From Gnetum montanum (Eukaryota; Streptophyta; Gnetopsida; Gnetales; Gnetaceae), in NCBI GenBank assembly GCA_015680685.1, contig MNCI01021000.1, positions 248,887-312,886 of the forward strand: a DNA stretch of 64,000 bases. Direction: 5' to 3'. This document shows, one piece after another, positions 36,241-48,000 of the stretch (the first letter of the stretch is position 1; each line of letters starts with the position of its first letter). Position numbers and translations under genes: made by a program. Under the pieces are notes generated by a model. It saw only the letters and a program-made list of their open reading frames with translations, made no database searches and had not been told where the DNA came from.

Positions 36241-37430
36241 TTATTGATCTTGATCAACCTTATGAACTGATGGAAGTAACTGTAATTCTACAATAAGTGG
36301 TATATGATTAGATGGTCTTGTTCATGATGGTAAGGCTTCATCTTGATTCTTCTCAACTTCTTCTTTAGAAATCAACTCTAGAGACTTGGTAACTTGAAAG
36401 AATTGGGTATCATATCAAATATAATCCAAAGTCTCAATGAATAATGTTGTTGAGCCATCTTCATTAATTATTGTAGAGTAATTTGTAAATTGTGGTTCTT
36501 GATGAGTGTTATCCATCAAAATCATCTGTTCTTGAATTCTAGAATCTAATTTATCTACTGCAGATTCAAAATAAGCAAAATATGCACTAGCTACTGGAAT
36601 TGCATGCTGAATTGATGGAAACATCTTCTTCAAGTTAGGTTCATCTTCCAAAGATTCCTTTACAGATCCATATTTTAGAAATTGATAAACACTACTTCCA
36701 ACTTTGGCATTGAAGTCTCCATAAATAATAAATGAAACTAAATTAGTACAACTTAGAAATAACATTTTATTCAAACTTTCTTCTAGTTTCTTAATCAAGT
36801 ATGCTCCTTGAAAAAGTAACATATGAGCATGTTGGTTTGGTAATTAAATGTGTATTAACCATGCATACACATCTTCCTGATAGATGAACTTTTAGAATCA
36901 CTTATTAGGCTATGTGATTTATCCAAAATCTTGACTATTCTTTCTTTCCCATCTCTTGAAGTTCAGGAATTTCAAAAAACATATTTCCAAAACTTCATTA
37001 AAATCTTTGTACCAATTCAAACTTGTCTCCTTTATAAAAGATTGCACAACCATCCATGTTGTAATTCCTACAATATGCTAAGTTGTATGACTCAAAAGAA
37101 GAACTTCCATAAGAACCTTTTTACTTAAATACCTCTGTATCTCATCTTTTTCAAATCTAGTTGAAATTGATATAGAAATTCCCAAGGTAAGACTTCTTGT
37201 AAGCATAAGACATTAGCAACCAAATCTTTTAATTCTACTAAGATACATGGGTATCGATACGAGTGTCAATCCAAGGCCCATGATAGACATAGCATATATT
37301 TTTTCTCACTCATTAGAGATCTTGCAAGCACATTGTATGTTGCAACTTTCATTCCTATTATTGGATTTTTCTCTAGATCATTTCTCTTCATGAGTATCAT
37401 AGTCCTTGTTGAAACAAGATTTTTTGTCTC
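36241..37430 (-). pseudogene. CCR4-type deadenylase (EEP nuclease domain) retro-copy
   Basis: CCR4-type proteins remove mRNA poly(A) tails using an endonuclease/exonuclease/phosphatase fold. In minus sense the frame gives VATYNVLARSL (catalytic Asn region, near 37330), CLQEV (catalytic Glu, near 37190), NMDGCAIFYKGDKFELVQ (near 37030), VNTHL, then the open piece 36822-36415 with YGDFNAKVGSSVYQF (Asp and Asn of GDFN), PVASAY and ETLDYI, and finally SNHIPLIVELQL, where the canonical DHI Asp has become Asn. The stop is at 36241-36243. The domain runs without visible introns for 1.2 kb, unlike plant CCR4 genes. Several stops make it dead. It lies in sense with element E. The leucine-rich N-terminus of CCR4-1/2 is not seen. 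Confidence 0.82.
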
Positions 37431-38612
37431 TATGTTATTTTGTCCTATGTTTTGATCACAAGATGGATTAATATATCCATTTCTTGATGGTTGAAGATTG
37501 TTTTATTTCTTAAACTAATTCTCCAACTACTACATCAACTCTTCATTAACTAATACATCAACTAATAATCAACTATATCAGCTGAATAACTAAATTATCT
37601 ATTTTTATATTATCTAATTTTAGTAATACATTACCCGATTTTTAATAATATTTAACTATATCATTTTTGATAACCTTTTTACCCCCCTTGAGAACACTGA
37701 CTCCCATAGTGTAAGTAATGACATGCTATAGTAATCTTAAGACTATTTGAAAGGGTTATGTACTAAATCTTAAAATGTTGAATTTATAATATCATTTAAT
37801 TATATAGTACCCGAATGATAAATCTAACCTCACCATTGAGTTTATAAGGGTGAAAAATGTTAGAAATGACTATTCATATGTTGAAAATGGACATCGTATG
37901 CTTGAGTTATGTGAAAATTAAACTTTTAATGATCTCAAGGCACTATATCGGGCAAAGAGTAAAACCTAATTTTTGGGATTCCTTGGATGGATCTAACTTT
38001 TCCATTGTTTCCAGAAGGTTGAAAACTAATTTTTGAATTTTTATCTCAGTTGCTACACCATATAAAATTTTAATTTTAAAAATTATTTTTATAAGTTCAT
38101 AATTTAAACTAATAATTTAATAATAAAAATTTAAATCTACCACTAGCGGCACGAGAGGCAATGATGAGTGGTGTGAATGGTAGTGATAGGTGGCACGAGA
38201 GGTAGTGATGGGTAGAGTTGAAAGGTGGTGATGGAAAAAGTGGAAGGCCGTGAGGGTTTGGTGGCAGTATTGTTATAGCTAAGTGAGGTGAACGACAGTG
38301 GAATTTGTATGGATGAGGACTTGTGCAAGGAGGAACATGGTCCATGGGTGGGTTTGTGCAGCCTGTATAGGGACCAACATAGCCCTCATTAAGGCCTATG
38401 TGAACTACGACCAGAAAAGAGGAATCAAGTGCTACACAAGGTTGCATAGGTGATTAGGTTGCATGGTGCAGGGCCGCATGGCATGGATGCTAGAGGTATA
38501 GATGGCAATAGAGGTAGGAGTGGTGAGTGGTGGCAAAAGCACATGGGTAGTGGTGAGGGTTTGAACCCACGGCCTCCTAGTTACAAATGGTTTTTTTCTT
38601 GTTTTTAAATTT

Positions 38613-38647
<35 letters not shown>

Positions 38648-38655
38648 GTATGTAT
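37431..38655. other. Element E interior: non-coding, with G-rich segment and simple repeats
   Basis: No protein was recognised. A minus-sense purine tract, CTCAAGGGGGGTAAAAAGG, lies near 37673-37692 and resembles a PPT of another, unresolved LTR insertion. A locally G-rich part at 38140-38580 includes a 44-bp tandem pair starting GGCACGAGAGG at 38148 and 38192. The frames at 38109-38447 are produced by this skewed composition. A TA run then TATG repeat (38613-38655) leads into the assembly gap. Confidence 0.5.
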
Positions 38656-38983
38656 NNNNNNNNNNNNNNNNNNNNNNNNNNNNNNNNNNNNNNNNNNNNN
38701 NNNNNNNNNNNNNNNNNNNNNNNNNNNNNNNNNNNNNNNNNNNNNNNNNNNNNNNNNNNNNNNNNNNNNNNNNNNNNNNNNNNNNNNNNNNNNNNNNNNN
38801 NNNNNNNNNNNNNNNNNNNNNNNNNNNNNNNNNNNNNNNNNNNNNNNNNNNNNNNNNNNNNNNNNNNNNNNNNNNNNNNNNNNNNNNNNNNNNNNNNNNN
38901 NNNNNNNNNNNNNNNNNNNNNNNNNNNNNNNNNNNNNNNNNNNNNNNNNNNNNNNNNNNNNNNNNNNNNNNNNNNNNNNNNNN
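38656..38983. other. Assembly gap (328 Ns) inside a TATG microsatellite
   Basis: The gap is bordered on both sides by TATGTATG repeats, so a long TATG microsatellite probably stopped the assembly. The true length is unknown. Frames drawn through the Ns are artefacts. Confidence 0.97.
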
Positions 38984-39868
38984 TATGTATGTATGTATTT
39001 GTTAAAGTAGGGGGTTGGGGTTTGAATCCACAATTTCCACTTAAGAAGTTTTTTTTTAACTTTTATTATTATTTTATTACTTTCATGGTTGACGTGGTGG
39101 TTCCGTCAATGACAGGGTAAGGGTTTGGTGTGTGTAAATGACAATTCCGGGTTGATTTCTTACTCTAAAATTTTGATTTTTCTTGTTCAAATAATAATTT
39201 AATAATTTAATATTATTTTAATGCATGTATAATGAGAAAATATAAACAACAATATGTCTCAAATTGTAAGTCCGATTGAGATGAAATTTATACCATTGGA
39301 ATCATCTCAACGAGTACTATGTATTGGATGTAGTTTTTGGGTTCAAAAATAAATTTGATTTTTTAGGCATTAAAAGGACCAAACTAGCCTATTTTTTTGA
39401 ACTTACATTTCTAGGCTGATATATGCTAACTTGGAATCTTCTAGATTACTTAGTAAATTTCAACAAAACAAGATCAATTCAAGTCATGGTTACTAACTTT
39501 ATGGAAAGAAACTTAACAATGATCCTAATCAATTAATAATTATAATATTAAGATGTGTAAGAGTTATTTGGACTGATGTATCATTGTCTTAACAACATTG
39601 CTTATAATTCATGTAGCTTAATGAGGTGTGATCAAATCTTCATCTGTTAATGATATCCATGAAAGAAACTTTTGTTGGTTGCTAGGATTTAAATGGTTGA
39701 TCCATTGTCTATGAAGTCAAATGGAAAGGTTTCTTCTGAATTGCATAAAAATTATATGCTATATCTGGTGATGATCAATGGATTTCCATATGTTGTGGCT
39801 TCAAATTTTATCATCACATTCATGTTGTAGTCGACCCATGATTCTGAATGGTCCTTGGGTTATGGTTT
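38984..39868. other. Element E leader and interior, no recognised gene
   Basis: The part near 39240-39400 contains a CGATTGAGATGAAATTTATACC-type phrase that I associate with plant LTR elements, from memory. No gag frame could be followed between here and the PBS. Confidence 0.4.
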
Positions 39869-39880
39869 GCTCTAATACCA
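39869..39880 (-). other. PBS of element E (initiator-Met type)
   Basis: In minus sense TGGTATTAGAGC, two bases from the LTR end TGTCACAAT. The usual plant site is TGGTATCAGAGC, complementary to the 3' end of initiator Met tRNA; one base differs. Confidence 0.85.
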
Positions 39881-39882
39881 AT

Positions 39883-40488
39883 TGTGACATCCCGTCCCCA
39901 GATGTCATGGAAAACATCAAATATATGATATATTAGACATTATGCATATGAAGAAAACATAACAAATGAAAAATATAAGTAATATTTAGCATTATGTATA
40001 AAGGAAATAATAGGGAAAATGTAGAAAAGAAAATAAAAGAATGCTTTATTGATATGGAAGAGTGTATTTGGATCGTTCTCTAAGAGTATTCCTTGGGGTT
40101 TTCTTCCTTTAGCATCTATCCCTTAGAGACAATCCAAAACTAGCACCACGGTTAGGCCTATAACCTAGCCAGAAGGGTGGGCCAGTTCCCTTCTTGTCCT
40201 ACTTCACTTGACTTCCTGTGACTTGCCTATACTGTCTCCACCACCCCCATGACTTGCCTATACTGGCTTCTCCATTCCCATGCTAGCACGACCTCTAATC
40301 CTGGGTATAAATGCCTTAGGTCAAACCCCCAAAGGTTTCTCAAGAGACACATCCATTATTACAACATGCCCTTTCAGGTCTTAATCACAACTACACTTTT
40401 ATGTCTTGTAAGGATAACAATAACACTTGTTATGAAGATATATCATCTTCATTAGGTAACCACATCATTCTGGAATGGGGATGTGACA
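39883..40488 (-). repeat. 5' LTR of element E
   Basis: It begins TGTGACATCCC and ends GGGGATGTGACA, giving clean inverted ends with the TG..CA form. It matches 35204-35808 along its full length. The frames at 40249-40649 run out of the LTR and are not genes. Confidence 0.92.
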
Positions 40489-42236
40489 CTTTCATTGTTA
40501 GCAAGGATTCATGCTCATGTGCTACTCTCCTATCATCTTCTAAGTATCAAAACCAAGGGGATCATATTTCTATAGATGAAATAAAGCAATTTTCTATTTC
40601 TTTTCCAAATAAAGAAAAATGTAAATGCTTTCAAGTGGGAGGAAGGTAACTTCATCTTTGAAATTTAGTCATCAAGGTCAACATCTAAGATGCTACAAAA
40701 AATCTTAATTACCTCCACAACCATTTTTTAATGTTAAGCAAAAAGGAGGTTATTAGGTGGTAGCCTTGAACTTAGGAATGGATGAAAAGATCTTCACATA
40801 ATAGCTTCACTAGTAGAGTATGATTTTTCTGTTTATTTGTTTATTTAATTTAATTTTTATATTTTATATTATTTTATGCATATTTTTTTTGAATCTAATG
40901 ACATATCCTTTATTAATTTTTTAATTCTTTTGGTTTGATAGGATTTTTTATGTATTTTCTTGGACAACAGATCTATCCATTTTGATTTCTTATTTTCTTA
41001 GTGAGATTTTTTGTGTCTATTTTTCTTATTAAAAAGTAATCATTTTTCATATTTTTTAAGAATTTAAATTTATGTGTTCATGAAAATTAATTAATATTCT
41101 TTATAAATTCTCATTGTGAGAGCTAAATAATGGATGAATGAGCTTACAAATGAAATGATGATGCAAGAGTGTCAAATGTATCTAATGTGAAACTTTTGTT
41201 GATGGAATATGCTTGTAACACAAATTCATCCATATTCTTTTATTCTAACATTATTAGTAAACTAGACATATATTTAGTGAGGAGCTAGATCATGTATAAT
41301 AATTGAGAAATTTTTTGCTACTAAAACAATAAGAGTGTGTAGTAAGCCGATACTTTAAGATGTGAGATCTAGAAACTTGGATGAGTGCTTAGTTGCAGTT
41401 TAAAAAAATAGTATACCATTGAGGGATCTCATGATCATTAGGATGGATCTTGATTGATGGACTTGAATAATTAGGTTTGTGCATGTCTTACTTTATTACA
41501 ATAGTTAAAGGTTTATGAGGATTCATGATTTCATGAACCTATGCTAGCCACATTGGATGAGCTACTTGATTTAACAAGTGGAGGTCAAGAACTTGAGGTG
41601 GTGACCTAGTGCTTTGAGCATCTCTAGAGGATTGATTTTTCTAAGGTTTTGACACTCTCCATTTCTCAAAAGGAAAAAATGAAAAAACTATAAAAATATA
41701 AAAATTAATTAAGAAAATAAAATGAAAGATAAAAGACAAAAATTAGTATGATAATATAGAGATATGAGCAATGAATATTTTCTTGTACTCTTGACCTACA
41801 ATGTTTGGTAGCATTACCTTTTCAAGCTAGAAACTTTTTTTGTTTGTCATAGTTAGTAAAATAAAAAGTTGTGTCTATGTCCTCTCAAATTAGTAATTTT
41901 ATTATCTATGTAGGAAGATAACTCTAAAATCAACTCAGTGGGCTACTTAGGAAGACCAAGTAAGTGTAACTCTATGACTATGAATTGTTGTGCTACACTA
42001 GCTCTAGTAGCTTTAATGACCTATATGTCACTCTCTAAGGAAACTTTAGTAAAGTTAAATACTGCTATTAATAAATTATTAGTCCAAGTATAAACAATTT
42101 TTTAATCATGGTAGAAAATTTCTATGTTTATTTTCCATTCAAAGCATAATTTATGGATTTAAATCTTTACCATAGTAAAGGGGATTGAAGAGATATTTTT
42201 AGTAGCATTAAATTTCAAAACCTACCTTGGATATAG
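40489..42236. other. Intergenic, no recognised gene
   Basis: The sequence is AT-rich and mostly featureless. Near 40646-40820 a + strand frame reads KFSHQGQHLRCYKK and later NVKQKGGY, interrupted only by TAG codons. This may be a decayed coding fragment, but I do not recognise it. The part 41680-41760 is A-rich low complexity. Confidence 0.4.
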
Positions 42237-42241
42237 GTAGG

Positions 42242-43377
42242 TGTCGATGCATAAATTTTGGACACATCAACACTAGGAAAAAAAAACACATTTTAGGAGA
42301 CTATTGCCTAGGGCACCTCCCGTATGGCTATGAAAACCTAGGAATAGTCTCAACTAGAGAGGGATATGTGGCCTTTTAAAAATAGTAAGAAAATGATAAT
42401 TTTAATTGGAATGAATGTATTAAATTTAAGGACATCAAAGGTAACCAAAATAAATTTTCCCTACTTCTTGACTATTGTCATCATTTTCCATTGGTCCATT
42501 GTAGATGCTGCCATAGCCAACACTACTTGTAGCTACCAGAGGAGAGAGAGAGAGAGAGAAGAGGTTGGATGAAGGGGCCCATTGATGTATCTTTGATTCA
42601 TAGACAGAATTTGTCTGATCGTTAGCATGAGAGAGAAAAATTTGTCCCTATTAGGAGAATCCTGCCACAGATGCACCACTCACAAAAAATAGAATGAAAC
42701 TGTAGAATCCACACTTGCAACTACTACTATGTCAGTAGATATATTGCTATCTCTAGTCCTACGTTTGCCACCATTATGGGTTTGTTGCGAAAAGGAAGAA
42801 GAAATCCACCACCCTTTGGTTTACTACTAAGATTTTTGACCATAATCCATGTAGCTCTATGGCTACTAACTATTGCTGGTTCATTGCCAAGAATAAAGAA
42901 ACAAGACTATAGAACCTGCCTATCATGCCTGATATCTGCACATGTCAGCTATGTCGCTATCACCCCATGAAAAATAGGAGAAGAGAAAGAGAGAAAACCA
43001 CCACCCATTGGTTTCTCAACCCTTGGAGACCCCCTACCCATCTTTGTGTGCCTCAATGAAGAGAGACATAGTTGTTTGGGAATGGAGGCTAATTTTTCAA
43101 GGAGGCCCTATCTTCCCCCTTTTAATGCCATCTTCATTCTCTACTTGATAGCCAGTTGCTAGTGATGTTTCACCTCCTTGCACATCACTCCACCTCCATA
43201 CATGTTGATTCACCTTCTAGCATGTTGGTCCATCTTTGTGCACATCAGTTCACCTTGCTACATGTTAGTTCACCTTCTTGCATGTCAACATTCCTTTGTG
43301 AAATGGTATATTATTTTACAAAACAATTTTGTTGATCATGGCCCAATGTAATAGCATGGGCAAGGTTGGCCACAACA
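42242..43377 (-). repeat. 3' LTR of element F
   Basis: It aligns with the partner throughout, for example ATTTTAGGAGACTATTGCC (near 42290 and 43835) and TTAATTGGAAT (near 42402 and 43948). It has a short AG run at 42542-42560 and six 20-bp units at 43171-43290. The frame 42776-42970 is a chance frame. Confidence 0.9.
43171..43290. repeat. Six 20-bp tandem units in the 3' LTR of F
   Basis: Units start at 43171, 43191, 43211, 43231, 43251 and 43271, each close to CACCTYCTTGCACATCRGTT. There are no length changes between units. The same six-unit block occurs in the partner LTR at 44821-44940. Confidence 0.88.
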
Positions 43378-43783
43378 CTTAGCCCTTAAACATCAAATTG
43401 CATGCAAGTGCAAAGAGAAACAAAAATCACAAAATCTTAAAAAGAAAATAATAAACTAAGAAAAATTTTAGAAAAATAAATTTAACATTGAATAATAAAA
43501 CCACCTCACCTAAGTTAATACTCAGGTAAGAACCACCGAAATCAAGAATTCAAAAATGGAACTGGGAAATGAGGGTTATATATAAAAGGTTTTGGTGACA
43601 AAAATTTCAAAAAATAGGAAGCATAAAAAAGGTAGAAAATAAAGGCTCTAAAGACAAAGGTTTTTCTTAAAAAATTCAATAGGTTCCAAGAAAGGTTCAG
43701 AAAATGAAATAGCCATAAGAAAATGGCAAGGATAGCTGATAAAAAAATGTAGGAGAAAGGACCTCCTTCTAGTGCCAAAAAGG
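43378..43783 (-). other. Internal region of element F
   Basis: These 406 bp are AT-rich and non-coding and include the PBS (43759-43777). The PPT expected next to 43378 is weak (AAGGGCTAAG in minus sense). The minus-strand open frames at 43542-43833 cross into the LTR and resemble nothing known. Confidence 0.75.
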
Positions 43784-44290
43784 TGTTGATGCAGTAATTT
43801 TGGACTCGCCAATAGTAGGAAAGAAAAACTCATTTTAGGAGACTATTGCCCTGGGTGCCTCTTGTATGGGTATAGAAACTCTAGAATAGTCTTAGCTAGA
43901 GAGGGCTATGTGAACTTTTTAAAATAACAAAAAATATGAAAATTTTAATTGGAATAAGTGTCTTGAATTCAAGAACACAAAAGGTAACCAAAATAAAATT
44001 TTCCTACTTTGTGGTTATTGCTGCTGTTCATTGCTAGTTCGTTGTGGATGTTGTTGTAGCCAACACTACTTATAGTTGTTGAAGGAGGGAGGGAGAGAGA
44101 AGAGGTTAGATGAAAGGTCCTACTGATATGTCTCTGACACATAGATAGAACATCCCTTGTCACTAGCACGAGAGAGAAATTTTTTTCCCTTTTTGGAGAT
44201 CCTTTTCGTGGATGCACTACTCACCAAAAATAGATTAGAACTGTAGAACCTACACTTGTAATTGCTACTATCTACTGCTACAACACCACA

Positions 44291-44292
<2 letters not shown>

Positions 44293-44344
<52 letters not shown>
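44293..44344. repeat. AG microsatellite, 26 units
   Basis: A pure AG run within the 5' LTR of element F. It has no counterpart at the matching place of the 3' LTR, so it expanded after insertion. Confidence 0.97.
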
Positions 44345-44349
<5 letters not shown>

Positions 44350-44820
44350 TAATGAGCCAATAGATCCCATTGTCACATGTTCCTAGATGTGTTGTTGTCT
44401 CTAGTCCTACATCTGCCACTTTCATGGGTCTACCACAAAAGGGGAAAAGAAAACTACTGCCTCTTTCTTTGCTACTAAGATTGTTAATTGTCATCCATGC
44501 AACTCTACCATTACTGACTATTGTTGATCCATTATCAAGAATAAAGAAATAGTACTGTAGAACCTACTTGTTGTGCCCATCGTTCATGTGCATCAGCTAC
44601 ACCATTGTCACCCCAAGAAAAATAGGAGAAGAGAGAGCGAGAGAAAAATACCATCCATTAGTTTTGTAGCCCTTAGAGAGCCCCCTACCCATCTGGGTGT
44701 GCCTCAATGGAGAGAGACATAGGTGTTTGAGAAGGGAGTCTAATTTGTTAAGGAGGCCCTTACTTTCCCCTTCTAACATCATCTTCGTTCTCTACTTCAT
44801 AGCACCTGCTAGTGGTGTTT

Positions 44821-44940
44821 CACCTCCCTGCACATCAGTCCACCTCCTTGCATGTTGGTTCACCTTCTTGCACATTACTCCACCTCCCTACATGTTGGTT
44901 CACCTTCTCACACATCGGTTCACCTTCCTGCACACCAACA
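44821..44940. repeat. Six 20-bp tandem units in the 5' LTR of F
   Basis: Units start at 44821, 44841, 44861, 44881, 44901 and 44921 (for example CACCTCCTTGCATGTTGGTT). The number, phase and position within the LTR match the partner block. Confidence 0.88.
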
Positions 44941-45034
44941 TTGCTTGGTGAAATGGTATATGATTTTATAGGATAGTATTTTTTTGATCATGGCCCCATG
45001 CAATAGCATGGGTGAGGTTGGCCACAACAGTAGG

Positions 45035-48000
45035 TAGGGAAAAAACCAAAATTGGATTCATGGACTTTTACATGAATTTAAATCACTTCACTTCATTTGT
45101 CTTTATCAACAATCAAATTATGGAATAGATAAAATTATATGGCATTAGAAGTGATAGTGCCATCTTGCATCTCTAAAAGGGCACTAGGACATCTATACTC
45201 AATGGTTAAGAATGTAGTGATGAATAAAACTAATAGAAGATCCCTTATGATATATAATAAGTTCTCTTGTACTTCTATAAGCTAATTGAATTATTGGTCA
45301 AAACTCAATGTTGTTGTATTTCCTTCTCCTCTCTAGTTCATTTAAATTTTCCATTTCTTTCTTTTTAGTTCTTATTTAGTTTATAGTTATGTTTACAAGA
45401 AGTTGTTCAAGGAAAAGTGGTGGACTTACATTTGATGTTGATTTCTTACTAGTTGTCTAGAATTTATTTGATATTTTAGTAATATAATTTGTAAGGTAAA
45501 GAAGTACAAGAGTTTGATAGGAATAATCTAATTGGAGATCCTTGATGGCTCAACATTAAAAGTGAGCTCAATACCAAATTTCTTATAGATTGTGATAATT
45601 GCATTGCATAAAGCACTTGATTAGTCTTATCCTCAAGTAGCAATGATTCTATTTGTATTAATAATTAAAAAAGATAATTCTTTTCTTATTCATATTTAAT
45701 TTTCTAATTAGTTTACAGTATTAATTTCAAAATTATTTTATTTTTTTCTTTTATGACCCCTTGCATTTATTTCCCTTTCTATTTCTAAGTTTCTAATGAT
45801 AGGATTTCATGACATTTAAAATTTATACTTTGATCTATTGTTATTCACATTGATTAAATTATTTAAAATAATTTTTCTAGGCCTTGGGTAGCTTATTTTT
45901 GGATGTGTGGATGACATTTTTAATTTATTTTATTACTTAAGTAATTAATTCTTTTCATTTTTATTGGAGATCAGAATTAGAAGATTTAATCAAACCAAAA
46001 ACAAAATACCCAAGATTTATACCCCAATGGCTCAAGAAATAACTCACAAATTTCACTATATTAGTGAATGTCACATCTCATGATTGGAATTGAAATTCTT
46101 CTCCTTGTTATCAGTCACTTTTATTGGAGCATTATCTTGATGAGAAGCTTTCTAGTTTTCCTACAAACATTTCAATTTAGATTACGAGGGTGATATGGGA
46201 TGAGATGAAAGTTCCCTATATCAATTGCAATTACCAGAGTAATAGTCGATGATATGTCTAGCACTTTAAATTTTCAAAGACTAAAGATATTGATTCGATT
46301 CATTGGAATCCATGTAAGATTAATATCTTGAACAATGATATTGACTAATAACTTTGGAATCTATGACTAGTAATATAACCTATAATTCAAAAAGGTAAAT
46401 ACCCAAAACAAACATGCTTTAAGGCTAAATAATGTCAAATCTTCTTAAAACTTCAGCCACAATATTGAGAGACATTATAAATCATAATAAACCTCTAAAA
46501 CTAGATGTACAATAAGATTTAATATAAGATTCAACATGAATTCTTCACTAAAACTTCATAAAACATGTGAAAATGCATAAGATAAATCAACAATAACTCA
46601 ACCATCTAAGCGCTCTGATCCAGAATCAAAATATTCAAAGCCATGTGATAATACTAGATCTATTAATCTTTAATTCTATTTAGGCTTACTATATCCAAAT
46701 GCCTTTGAAATTATGAAAAAAATTAATGAACATTAAAAAATGCCTAAATGAGCTCTCTAAAACCTTCACAAATCAATAACAAATAGCAATTTAAATAAGA
46801 GAATTACATATCCTTCAACATGCAAAACTTTCTAGCAAAAACATTAATGAGTCCTTTCTAGAATCATAGATTCAAAACATCAAAAAAATTTAATTGAACA
46901 TCTAAACTTCGAACATTCATTGAGAGAACATGAAACCAACATATGAGAATCAATTTCTTATGAAAATGTGAGATAATAATTTAGAATTGCAAGAATAATT
47001 AAGAGAAAATTAGATTTAATTATGATAAATTTATGAGAATATTGTGAGAATTGGATAAAAGAATTATGAGGAGTTGAAATCATTGTGAAAATTTTATGTT
47101 ATGAGAATATGAGAAAGAAAAGAAAAATGCACAAAAAAAATTAAGGAACTACTTGCATACTTCTCTTCTATTCATCTTCAACTTGAAATAACTCCTCTTA
47201 ATGAAGGATAGCATTCCTTCTTACACTTTTTATATATGCTTTAGTTTAATGAGTATTACATGTATCATCATTAATACATTACAAAAGTGAAGTATGCACA
47301 TGGACTTGCAAAAAATAAAATATAAACTTCAAAATTTGAGAATTAAGAAACTAACTCGTAATGATTCTTATGACTTCTAACTTTTGAAAACTAAAAGCAT
47401 TACATGACTTCAAATTAAAACATGACATAAAATGTAGATTTGAAAGAAAATTTGATGGTCCAAATGAGAACATATCACACATTATCTCCAATAATTTCTC
47501 ACTATTTGTTAATGTTTCAAGATAAATCTCTTAATATATTTTGTCATAGTGCTTTTGTATCTCATGGTAATTCATACTAATCTAAGATAACCATCTTGTA
47601 CCCTAGTCATGGAGAAGAATCAAAATCAATTATTATTTTTGAAAATTTTTCTATCACATTTTTCATACCTTCATGCACTAGGATCTTAATTAGGATAATG
47701 TTTTATGTGTTTCTCTTGGTAACTCAACATATGTCATGCAAGCATGTTGGTATCATAAGCAATGCAATTGATAGAGAAATAAGATATGATGGGTGCTACT
47801 ACTAGAAAAATAACTAATAAGGGACAAAAGTAGAATTATTTAAGAGAGAGGAATAAGATTAGAAGAAAAATTTCAAAGATATATGGTGTATACTCACTAC
47901 ACATAAGACATGCTAGGGGTGGTTTACCATAACCATCACCTCCTAGTAGTACTTCTTGAGATGAAAAGTTTATGCTTTTTAATGCATCATATCTTGTTGT

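Larger units (their letters stand above)
35204..40488 (-). mobile_element. Element E: LTR element holding a CCR4-like gene fragment
   Basis: Two LTRs of about 605 bp (35204-35808 and 39883-40488) flank 4.1 kb. The minus-sense PBS TGGTATTAGAGC (39869-39880) is one base from the common TGGTATCAGAGC of initiator-Met tRNA. The minus-sense PPT CCTAAGGGGGTAGAT (35809-35823) abuts the left LTR. Flanks CTATC and CTTTC are a possible TSD (four of five). I see no gag, RT or integrase inside, but a deadenylase-like domain lies at 36241-37430. A 328-base assembly gap interrupts the interior, so a small missed part cannot be excluded. Confidence 0.85.
42242..45029 (-). mobile_element. Element F: short non-coding LTR element with intact TSD
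   Basis: LTRs at 42242-43377 (1136 bp) and 43784-45029 (1246 bp) flank only 406 bp. Both have TG..CA ends (TGTYG..CAACA). The 5-bp GTAGG is present immediately before (42237-42241) and after (45030-45034), a perfect TSD. The minus-sense PBS TGGCACTAGAAGGAGGTCC (43759-43777) lies six bases from the 5' LTR, so F is on the minus strand. No protein is encoded. LTRs far longer than the interior make it unlike classic TRIMs; a large deletion derivative is possible. Confidence 0.92.
43784..45029 (-). repeat. 5' LTR of element F
   Basis: It is 110 bp longer than its partner. The excess sits mostly around 44270-44400, including an AG microsatellite (44293-44344, 26 units) absent from the matching place in the left LTR. 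The 20-bp block is at 44821-44940. The Ser-Leu-rich frame at 44120-44494 is produced by the AG run. Confidence 0.9.

Noticed and set aside
38109-38447. 112-codon minus frame rich in Pro, Ser and His
   Set aside because: Its composition follows a locally G-rich tandem repeat, and an overlapping frame is equally open.
38540-38575. GGGTTTGAACCCACGG resembling a tRNA or SINE B box
   Set aside because: No A box, no tRNA fold and no poly(A) or TSD structure nearby; such phrases are common in plant repeats.
38587-39120. Open frames of 122-177 codons across the N block
   Set aside because: They consist almost wholly of undetermined residues; the gap cannot support a gene.
44120-44494. 124-codon minus frame with a Ser-Leu repeat
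   Set aside because: It is created by the AG microsatellite within the LTR of element F.
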